Shown here: positions 8,020 through 14,537 of the stretch, piece by piece
How the letters are laid out: every line of letters starts with the position of its first letter
Numbering within the stretch: position 1 is the stretch's first letter
Assembly: GCF_003054325.1 (NCBI RefSeq)
Contig: NZ_QBKU01000004.1
Coordinates: 62,001-126,000, forward strand
From: Sulfitobacter mediterraneus
GTDB taxonomy: Bacteria; Pseudomonadota; Alphaproteobacteria; Rhodobacterales; Rhodobacteraceae
Reading direction: 5' to 3'
Length of the DNA: 64,000 nt
The notes under the pieces: generated by a model
Databases searched by the model: none
What the model saw: only the letters and a program-made list of their open reading frames with translations
What the model was told of the DNA's origin: nothing
Position numbers and translations under genes: made by a program

Positions 8020-9083
8020 GCGATGCCTTTGGCAATAAGCGCCTGCGCCACATCGGCAAAACCTTTGGCCTGCGCACTGTCCGGCGCGGAGACAACGATC
8101 GGCGCACCGCCATCTGCGGCCAGCCGGATATCGAGATGCAAAGGGATTTCTGCCAACAGTGGCACATTCAACTTGGCCGCTTCAGCCGCGACACCGCCAT
8201 GACCAAAGACATGTTCCTCGTGCCCGCAGTTGGAACAAATATGCGTGGACATGTTTTCGATCATCCCCACAATCGGCACGTTCAACTGCTGAAACATGTC
8301 GATGCCTTTGCGGGCGTCGATCAGGGCAACATCCTGCGGTGTCGAGACAATGATCGCGCCGTCTACTTGCGCCTTTTGGGCCAGCGTCATCTGTACATCG
8401 CCGGTGCCGGGTGGCAGATCCACCAGCAGCACGTCCAAGGCGCCCCATTGCACCTGCATCATCATTTGCTGCAAGGCGCCCATCAACATCGGCCCGCGCC
8501 AGACCACCGCTTGATCATCATTGGTCATCAGACCAATCGACATCATTGTGACCCCGTGATTGCGCATCGGCAGAATGGTCTTGCCATCAGGGCTGGCGGG
8601 CCGTCCAGATACGCCCAACATGCGCGGCTGGCTGGGCCCGTAAACATCCGCATCAAGCAGACCAACACGGCGGCCCTGCGCGGCCAAGGCGCAGGCCAGA
8701 TTGGCCGAAACAGTGGATTTGCCCACGCCGCCCTTGCCGCTGGCCACGGCGATGATGTTGTTCACCCCGGGAATTTTTTCCGGGCCTTTGGGTTCGGATT
8801 TATGGCCAAGTTTCAGGTCGGGCGGTGCAGGTTGGGCGCTGTGGCCGGTCAGAACAACGGACAGGTTTTCAACGCCTTTTACGGCCTTGACCAATGCCTC
8901 GGCCTGATCGCGGATCGGCCCGTAGGCCTCAGCGCGGGCCGGATCAATCTCAAGCACAAAGCGGACATTGCCGCCGTCAATGTTCAACGCCCGCACCACA
9001 CCGGCCGCGACGATATCGCCTTTGCCGGTGGGGTCTTCGATGGTTTTCAGGGTCTCAAGGACCGCCTCACGTGTCACGCTCAA
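8016..9083 (-). CDS. apbC: Mrp/NBP35-type Fe-S carrier ATPase (ApbC)
   Basis: A 355-residue cytosolic P-loop protein. Residues 1-80 form an MIP18/DUF59-like N-terminal domain. The deviant Walker A GKGGVGKST is at 116-124, followed by GLLDADVYGPSQPRML, DLPPGTGD, and a CSNC motif in the C-terminal third that holds a bridging [4Fe-4S] cluster between two subunits. The family carries Fe-S clusters to target enzymes, which fits a neighbourhood rich in Fe-S oxidoreductases. The start is TTG at 9083, four bases after the DUF6494 stop; a GTG two codons later is an alternative. It is unrelated to the Mrp antiporter further downstream despite the shared name. Confidence 0.9.
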   Translation of the reverse strand: MSVTREAVLETLKTIEDPTGKGDIVAAGVVRALNIDGGNVRFVLEIDPARAEAYGPIRDQAEALVKAVKGVENLSVVLTGHSAQPAPPDLKLGHKSEPKGPEKIPGVNNIIAVASGKGGVGKSTVSANLACALAAQGRRVGLLDADVYGPSQPRMLGVSGRPASPDGKTILPMRNHGVTMMSIGLMTNDDQAVVWRGPMLMGALQQMMMQVQWGALDVLLVDLPPGTGDVQMTLAQKAQVDGAIIVSTPQDVALIDARKGIDMFQQLNVPIVGMIENMSTHICSNCGHEEHVFGHGGVAAEAAKLNVPLLAEIPLHLDIRLAADGGAPIVVSAPDSAQAKGFADVAQALIAKGIA

Positions 9084-9086
9084 GGG

Positions 9087-9278
9087 TTAGTCCTGCCCTT
9101 TGATGGTGCCGGTCACGACATGTTCCATGTCCAGCCCGTCGATGGTGACAACGGCCCGCGCGGTGAACTCTTTGCCGCCGGTTTCCGCGCTGCGCATCGC
9201 CTCTTCGATGGCCTGCTGCGAGGTCACGCCAACCTGCTTGAGAAACTTGCGCATCGACATGTTGAAATCATCGCTCAT
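9087..9278 (-). CDS. DUF6494 small protein
   Basis: A 63-residue soluble protein with NMSMRKFLKQVGVTSQQAIE, which I recognise as the DUF6494 family. It is the first gene of the minus-strand block and is followed after only three bases by apbC. It has no cysteines and no membrane span. The constant pairing with ApbC suggests a role with that carrier, but the function is unknown. Confidence 0.75.
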   Translation of the reverse strand: MSDDFNMSMRKFLKQVGVTSQQAIEEAMRSAETGGKEFTARAVVTIDGLDMEHVVTGTIKGQD

Positions 9279-9335
9279 TTTTTGATCTTTCCTGTTGGTG
9301 TTGACGAAAGAAGTCAGGAGTTCCTAACATCCTAT

Positions 9336-10091
9336 ATGTTTTTGCGCCTGCGTCATTTCCTTCTGGCCCTGATTGCCGTTGCCATCTGCGCCGGGCAAGC
9401 CATTGCAGATGAAAGGGAATTTCGCCTCTATGCGCCGCCCGCCCTGATCGAAAGCGGGGTGCTGAAATACATGTTGCCGCGTTTTTCCCTCAAAACTCAG
9501 GTGCGTATTGATCTGGTTGATGATCCCGCACAGGCCGATGCCAGCTTTGGCACGGAGGGCATTCCGGTCTTTCAAGGGCTGGGCCAGCGCTGGCATTTTG
9601 CGGTGCCGGATGGCGGTCATCCCGGTGCGCTGCGGTTTGGCGAGTGGATCGGTTCTGAGGTTGGTCGCCGGACCGTGGTAGGCTTTGAGGTGGACGGTAC
9701 AGCCCTGTTCAGCCTGCCGTCGCAAGACCAAGCCGCTGCCGAAGCCGCGACCTATGACGGGGATGCGGTGGCGGGCCGGATCAAGGCGCGTGGACTGTGT
9801 GGGCGTTGTCACGTGGTGGTTGCGGCGGACCGGATGAATGCCATCGGATCGACGCCGTCTTTCTTTGCGCTGCGCAGCTTGGGCAACTGGGAGGACCGAT
9901 TTGCCGCCTTCTTTGCCCTCAACCCGCACCCGGCTTTTACGCAGGTCGAGGACGTCACTGACCCCTTCCCGGTGGATCGCCCGTCGCCCATCGTTCCGGT
10001 TGCACTGACCTTGGACGATCTGGAGGCGATCATCGCCTATGTGGCCGCGTTGGAGCCAGCCGATCTTGGGGCGCCGCTTGATCATCAGTGA
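9336..10091 (+). CDS. Periplasmic monoheme c-type cytochrome-like protein
   Basis: A 251-residue protein with an N-terminal signal peptide (MFLRLRHFLLALIAVAICAG, cleaved after about residue 25). A single heme c motif C155-x-x-C158-H159 sits in LCGRCHVV. Residues 30-130 resemble a short solute-binding-like or unknown domain with no motif I can name. The C-terminal part (MNAIGSTPSFFALR, LTLDDLEAIIAYVAAL) looks like a cytochrome c fold. It is divergent from DUF6494 and its end overlaps the convergent Fe-S protein by seven bases. It may carry electrons in the periplasm for the formate dehydrogenase locus. The longer reading frame that starts upstream is the antisense of apbC and is not counted. 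Confidence 0.75.
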   Translation: MFLRLRHFLLALIAVAICAGQAIADEREFRLYAPPALIESGVLKYMLPRFSLKTQVRIDLVDDPAQADASFGTEGIPVFQGLGQRWHFAVPDGGHPGALRFGEWIGSEVGRRTVVGFEVDGTALFSLPSQDQAAAEAATYDGDAVAGRIKARGLCGRCHVVVAADRMNAIGSTPSFFALRSLGNWEDRFAAFFALNPHPAFTQVEDVTDPFPVDRPSPIVPVALTLDDLEAIIAYVAALEPADLGAPLDHQ

Positions 10092-12034
10092 TCCTTGCGT
10101 TTGCTAAGGTAGTCCGCCGTGGTTCTGGGGCGCGGACGTTCAGCGCCTGCAAAGGGGCTGTTTTCCGCATGGTATTGCGCGTTCACACGGCAGTTGTCGC
10201 ACATCTGGATCATCCGCGCTGCATCACTGGTTTTGAACATCGCATGTTTGCCAGCCAACTTTTCCGTGATCTTTTCGATGGTGGATTTCACTCCAAACAA
10301 TTCCCCACATTCCACACATGCAAAGGGTTCTTCTTCGTTCAGGATCACCTGTTCCAAGGCGCTGTTTTCAAGGTTCATGCGGGGCTCATAAGTGATCGCA
10401 TCTTCGGGGCAGACATTGGCGCAAAGCCCGCATTGCAAACAGGCGTCCTCCTGAAACCGCAGCTGCGGCAGGTCGGGATTGTCGCCCAATGCGCCTGAGG
10501 GGCACAAAGAAATGCAAGACAGGCAAAGCGTGCAAGCATCCGTATCAACCAATACCGCGCCGTAGGGGGCATCGCCCGGCAAGGCGATCTGTGTCGCCTC
10601 CGGGTTCAGCGCCTTTGCGGCGGTGCGAGCGATTTGCCTGCGCGTGCCCATGGGGCGCTGCGGGGTCACATCGTTGGCGGTGATTTGTGCAGCGAACAAT
10701 TGATCCGACAACATGTCAGGGTCACTGGTGTCCATCAGGGTAATCCGGTCGCCGCCCATGGCGCGGGCAAGGGCAGCTTCGCCGGTTATAACATCGCGGT
10801 CTGATTTTGGTGTGAGCAGGACAGTCACCTCCGCAAACCCAGCGGCCAATGCGGCCAACATCTCGGCATGGCCAATGGTGGCGAGGGCGTCGACCTCCAG
10901 CGGGATCACATTGGCCGGCAGGCCGTTGCCGTACCGCGCGGCGAGGCGGATCATCTCGGCGCCGGTTTCATTCACGGCCAGCAGGCGCGGATCTTGCCCG
11001 CCCGCATCCAGATAGGCTTTGGCCAGTGTCTGAATGCGGCGGAACGTCAGATCTGCAGGCGGCGCGTCATAGGTTATCGCGCCGGAGGGGCAAAGCGATG
11101 CGCAAGCGCCGCAGCCCGCGCAGACCAACGGATCAATCGTCACATGGTCGCCGTCCGGCGTGATCGCCCCGGTTGGGCAGACATCCAGACAGCGCGTGCA
11201 ACCGGTCTGCTCCGCCCGCGAATGGGCGCACAGCAAGGGTTCGGCTTTGATATAAAGCGGTTGCTCAAAGGTGCCGGTCAGATGGGAAGCGTCAAGCACC
11301 GATGCGGCCACGTCCAACGGGTTGCCGGGGTCAGGGCGCAAGTAACCTTCGCGTTTTTCATGGGCCGGGAACAGCGGTGTCTCGCCGCGCAGGTCCAGCA
11401 GGATATCGCATTGTGACCGCCCGCCGTTTTGCGGATCAGAGAACGCAATATCACCGCGACCGGCAGGATCGGGAATTTGCAGTGCATCGATGGTGACGTC
11501 AAATTGGCCCAACGATCCCTTGGCGGTTTTCAAGCGGCCCACAACAACATCAAAATCGCGGCTTTCCAGGCCTTCTGGCGGGGCCGGCAGCAGGACGGTG
11601 ACGCTCAGATACTGGGAAAGCTGCGTGGCAACTTGCAGCGCGGTTTCATCCCGCGCAAGGATCAGGCAAAGCCCTTCAGAAACGACATCCAGCGTCTTGG
11701 CCGTTGCGGCGGGCAATGTTGCCTCTGCCACCAGCGCGGCCATTTTGGGTAGTTTCGGGGCCTTGTCCTTGCTCCAACCTGCCCGGTCGCGCAGGTCCAG
11801 GGTGGCGGGGGCAGGGGCGTCCAGACTGTCTGCGAGCTCTTCGAAAAGGGCCGATTCTTGGGCACAGCAAAAAATCGCATCCCCGGTCGAGATCGCCTCT
11901 GCAGCGGCATTTGACTGGGTTGTACAAAGGGCGGAATGCACCTTTGAGCAAGGCAGGCCGGTGGCCGATTTGAGACCCTCCGTGTCTATGGTTTGGGTGC
12001 CAGCACAATCGCATAAAATCAATGATTTAGACAT
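10085..12034 (-). CDS. Large polyferredoxin-like Fe-S protein of the FDH locus
   Basis: A 649-residue cytosolic protein. It opens with MSKSLILCDCAGTQ, a cysteine-rich start recalling heterodisulfide-reductase-type proteins. Four ferredoxin motifs follow: CTRCLDVCPTGAI, CAGCGACASLCPSGAI, CTLCLSCISLCPSGAL and CLQCGLCANVCPEDAI. The C-terminus has CVECGELF and CDNCRVNA, possibly a zinc or Fe-S site. Relatives are found beside DUF3305, DUF3306 and TorD genes in formate dehydrogenase loci of proteobacteria. A role in electron supply or maturation is likely but unproven. The ATG at 12034 is preferred to one 57 bases upstream because MSKSLILCDC is the family-like beginning and GGGAAATAC precedes it. 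It is transcribed away from DUF3305 across a shared 341-bp region. Confidence 0.75.
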   Translation of the reverse strand: MSKSLILCDCAGTQTIDTEGLKSATGLPCSKVHSALCTTQSNAAAEAISTGDAIFCCAQESALFEELADSLDAPAPATLDLRDRAGWSKDKAPKLPKMAALVAEATLPAATAKTLDVVSEGLCLILARDETALQVATQLSQYLSVTVLLPAPPEGLESRDFDVVVGRLKTAKGSLGQFDVTIDALQIPDPAGRGDIAFSDPQNGGRSQCDILLDLRGETPLFPAHEKREGYLRPDPGNPLDVAASVLDASHLTGTFEQPLYIKAEPLLCAHSRAEQTGCTRCLDVCPTGAITPDGDHVTIDPLVCAGCGACASLCPSGAITYDAPPADLTFRRIQTLAKAYLDAGGQDPRLLAVNETGAEMIRLAARYGNGLPANVIPLEVDALATIGHAEMLAALAAGFAEVTVLLTPKSDRDVITGEAALARAMGGDRITLMDTSDPDMLSDQLFAAQITANDVTPQRPMGTRRQIARTAAKALNPEATQIALPGDAPYGAVLVDTDACTLCLSCISLCPSGALGDNPDLPQLRFQEDACLQCGLCANVCPEDAITYEPRMNLENSALEQVILNEEEPFACVECGELFGVKSTIEKITEKLAGKHAMFKTSDAARMIQMCDNCRVNAQYHAENSPFAGAERPRPRTTADYLSKRKDH

Positions 12035-12375
12035 GTATTTCCCGCCCCAATTCCAGTCTGTTTCAAGGTCCGTTTTGCGCCCCGAAGCCATTCTAAGTAG
12101 GCATGATTCTTTTGGCCCGTAAACCGGCTTTTTGGCGGTGCTTTGGCTGGATCAGGGGCGAATCAGTTGGATTGATTCGGCTCTTCATTGGGTGAGCTGA
12201 TTTCCGATTGTTTTAGTCGAGATAGACAATAAGTCCGCAGGGCTTATGGCCGACTTTCACAATTGCCCAAATTGTCCGCAATCTGATCAAAGCTTGCGCC
12301 AATCCCAATTCCCGCTTTGTCCAAGAGCGACGTTAGGGCAGGCTGAACCGGCAATATCGAATTCTCCGGGGCCAA
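12035..12375. promoter_or_regulatory. Divergent promoter region with a 21-bp dyad
   Basis: This 341-bp gene-free stretch separates the Fe-S protein gene from the formate dehydrogenase operon. It contains the inverted repeat CGAATCA-N7-TGATTCG at 12159-12179. The repeat is the best candidate operator for the NtrC-like regulator encoded at the operon end. I see no FNR box and no clear -24/-12 sigma-54 element here by eye. Confidence 0.5.
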
Positions 12376-12945
12376 GTGATCCACAATCCGAAACAGTATG
12401 AGACGATGCCGATGGGCGTTGTGCTGCGCCGCACACCGGGTGTGACCCGCTGGGCGAAATGGTCGTGGCGGGCTGTTGGCGTGTTGCCGGGCGCGGCAGA
12501 GGCCAATTGGGCCGCCCTGCGCAAGGATGGCGAAGTCACTGAATTTCACGCGGCAACCCTGATGCTTGAACTGCATGGCGCCGAAACGGACGCCTATCTG
12601 CATGGGCTAAGCGCACAGGTGCCTTGCCTTTATGTGGTGATGCGGGAAACCGATGATCCGGCGCGGCCCTTTGATTTGGTTCTGATCACCGCCTCGCCTT
12701 ACGAGGCGCAGGATTATGCGGACAACGGCGAGGACGTGGTGGAAAAGATCGCGATGCCGCCGGTTGTGATCGGCTGGGTCGAAGCCTTTGCACAGCAGTT
12801 CCACATCGAAGAGATTTTCAAAAAACGTCGCCGCGACAAGAAAGACATCGGTCTGGTCGAAGACGGCATTGGAGATGCGCGAATTGCCCAGATGGCGGAT
12901 GTTTATCGCGCACCGAGCAAGGCCAAGAAGGAGCGTCTTCAATGA
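12376..12945 (+). CDS. DUF3305 protein of the FDH operon
   Basis: A 189-residue soluble protein with RWAKWSWRAVGVLPGA near the N-terminus and a charged tail containing KKRRRDKK. It is the DUF3305 family, which occurs with DUF3306, TorD and a Tat-exported formate dehydrogenase. The start is GTG at 12376; an ATG at 12406 (MPMGVVLRR) gives an equally plausible beginning. The next gene overlaps by ATGA. A role in assembling or maturing the formate dehydrogenase is inferred from context only. Confidence 0.8.
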   Translation: MIHNPKQYETMPMGVVLRRTPGVTRWAKWSWRAVGVLPGAAEANWAALRKDGEVTEFHAATLMLELHGAETDAYLHGLSAQVPCLYVVMRETDDPARPFDLVLITASPYEAQDYADNGEDVVEKIAMPPVVIGWVEAFAQQFHIEEIFKKRRRDKKDIGLVEDGIGDARIAQMADVYRAPSKAKKERLQ

Positions 12946-13562
12946 GCCGCAGTGATTTCTGGTCGCGCCGCAAGGCCGCGGTTGAGGCTGAAGCCGAAGG
13001 CGATGCGCAGGCATTGTTGGAGGTTGAGGCCGAGGTGCAAGAAGCCGCTTTGGCGGAGAAGACCGATGCAGAGATCCTTGAAGAGTTGGGTCTGCCAGAT
13101 CCGGACACATTGAACGAAGGTGATGATTTCAAGGTGTTTCTGGCTCAGACCGTTCCAGCCCGCATTCGTGATCGTGCTTTGCGCCGCCTTTGGATCAGCA
13201 ATCCGGTTTTGGCCAATATCGATGGCTTGGTCGATTATGGTGAGGATTTCACCGATGCGTCCTTTTTGCTGGGCAATTTGCAGACCGCCTATCAGGTCGG
13301 CAAGGGCATGACCGCCCATGTTGAGGAGCTGGCCCGCCAAGCCGAGGCAGAGCAAACCGCCGCAGACGAGCCGGCCCCGCTTGAGGACGAGCTTCCAGCC
13401 GAGGCTGATGAACCCGTGCCGGATGCCGTGCCAGAGGATGATCTGATCGCCGCAGCTGAGCCGCAGCCAAGTGCAACCGAAGAAACACAAGAACCTGAAC
13501 TGGCCGCCGCGCCCCGGCGGATGCGGTTTGTGTTCGACACGCCCCAGCAGGTGTCTGCGTGA
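12942..13562 (+). CDS. DUF3306 protein of the FDH operon
   Basis: A 206-residue highly acidic soluble protein starting MSRSDFWSRRKAAVEAEAE, the usual DUF3306 opening. Residues about 45-110 contain the conserved TDAEILEELGLPDP and RALRRLWISNPVLANIDGL segments. The C-terminus is a long Glu/Ala/Pro-rich low-complexity tail. It is coupled to DUF3305 by a 4-bp overlap and precedes a TorD-type chaperone by 14 bases. Probably an accessory factor for formate dehydrogenase; the biochemical role is unknown. Confidence 0.8.
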   Translation: MSRSDFWSRRKAAVEAEAEGDAQALLEVEAEVQEAALAEKTDAEILEELGLPDPDTLNEGDDFKVFLAQTVPARIRDRALRRLWISNPVLANIDGLVDYGEDFTDASFLLGNLQTAYQVGKGMTAHVEELARQAEAEQTAADEPAPLEDELPAEADEPVPDAVPEDDLIAAAEPQPSATEETQEPELAAAPRRMRFVFDTPQQVSA

Positions 13563-13576
13563 CCAAGGAGACCGAT

Positions 13577-14185
13577 ATGACCGCCACAGCAGAACAGATC
13601 ACCATCGCGCCAGAAGACCGGCAGCGGGCCGATTTGTACAATTTCCTGGGTCTGCTTTTGGCCGGACCACCCAGCGAAATGTTGCTGGAACAATGTGCGG
13701 ATCTCGGCGGCGATGAGGGCCCCCTTGGCACCGCGATCAATGCGCTGGCCAAGATTGCCAATCTGTCCAAACCCGCGCAGGTGGAACGCGAATTCAACAA
13801 GCTGTTCATCGGTTTGGGACGGGGTGAGCTGTTGCCCTATGCCAGCTATTATTTGACCGGTTTTCTTAATGAAAAGCCACTGGCCAGCCTGCGCCGCGAT
13901 ATGGCGGCACGCGGAATGCGCCGCGCACCCAATGTTTATGAGCCTGAAGACAACATCGCGTCTTTGATGGAGCTGATGGGCGCAATGGTTGTGGGCCGCT
14001 TTGGGTCGCCTGCGCCGCTGGACGATCAAAAGGTGTTCTTTAACCGGCACATCACCCCTTGGGCAGGGCATTTTTATTCGGATTTGGAAGCTGCGAAAAA
14101 CTCGGTTTTCTATGCTGCGGTCGGCGCTGTTGGCCGCGTGTTCATGGAAATCGAGAGCGAAGGCTTTCGGATGAGCGCGGGTTAG
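13577..14185 (+). CDS. TorD/DmsD-family redox enzyme chaperone
   Basis: A 202-residue all-helical chaperone of the TorD family, with RQRADLYNFLGLLLAGPP at the start, the mid-region EREFNKLFIGLGRGELLPYASYY, and the family EPEDNIASLMELMG. Such proteins bind the Tat signal of a molybdo/tungsto-enzyme and hold it until the cofactor is inserted. The client here should be FdhA or the small Tat protein just downstream. The ATG at 13577 is chosen because AAGGAG lies seven bases upstream; a GTG at 13559 overlapping the DUF3306 stop would add six residues. Confidence 0.85.
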   Translation: MTATAEQITIAPEDRQRADLYNFLGLLLAGPPSEMLLEQCADLGGDEGPLGTAINALAKIANLSKPAQVEREFNKLFIGLGRGELLPYASYYLTGFLNEKPLASLRRDMAARGMRRAPNVYEPEDNIASLMELMGAMVVGRFGSPAPLDDQKVFFNRHITPWAGHFYSDLEAAKNSVFYAAVGAVGRVFMEIESEGFRMSAG

Positions 14186-14235
14186 CCCCCGCATTTTCGG
14201 CGGGCAACCGCCACCCACCAGAGAGGAGGACTCTC

Positions 14236-14427
14236 ATGACCAAGAAAAACGAGGAGGCCACAAGCCGACGCGATTTTCTCAAGCTGGCGGCGACCGGCGC
14301 ACCTGCTGCGGCAGTTGCTGTTGTTGCCACCGGGGGCGCGGCCGAGGCCGCAGAACCCGACCTGTCATTGGAAAAGATGCAGGATACCGCGCACACCCGC
14401 GCCTACTACGACAGCGCCCGTTTTTAA
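14236..14427 (+). CDS. Small Tat-signal protein of FDH operon
   Basis: A 63-residue protein with a twin-arginine motif (SRRDFLKLAATGAP, residues 10-23) followed by a hydrophobic Ala/Val stretch and a short polar tail. It matches the small 'formate dehydrogenase region TAT target' proteins that accompany FDH operons. GAGAGGAGG lies just before the ATG. It has no cysteines and so cannot carry a cluster itself. It may be a small subunit or a membrane tether. The Tat machinery is not in this window. Confidence 0.8.
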   Translation: MTKKNEEATSRRDFLKLAATGAPAAAVAVVATGGAAEAAEPDLSLEKMQDTAHTRAYYDSARF

Positions 14428-14537
14428 CAAGGAACGGACGATGTGAACTGCCACAGGCGACTGGTTGCGATTGGCCCGACTGCCTGCGGATTTCGTTAAC
14501 CCAGCTCAGTCCGAAACGGACAGCAAGGGAGGTTTAA

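Noticed and set aside
8136..9335. Long plus-strand reading frame covering the apbC gene
   Set aside because: It is antisense to apbC and DUF6494, which have clear motifs. Only the part from 9336, with a signal peptide and CGRCH, is real.
12035..12375. Sigma-54 promoter for the FDH operon
   Set aside because: No GG-N10-GC element with TGGC and TTGC sides was found by eye, and the regulator lacks the GAFTGA loop.
12244..12603. Minus-strand frame across the FDH promoter region
   Set aside because: It overlaps the DUF3305 start on the other strand and has no motif or start signal.
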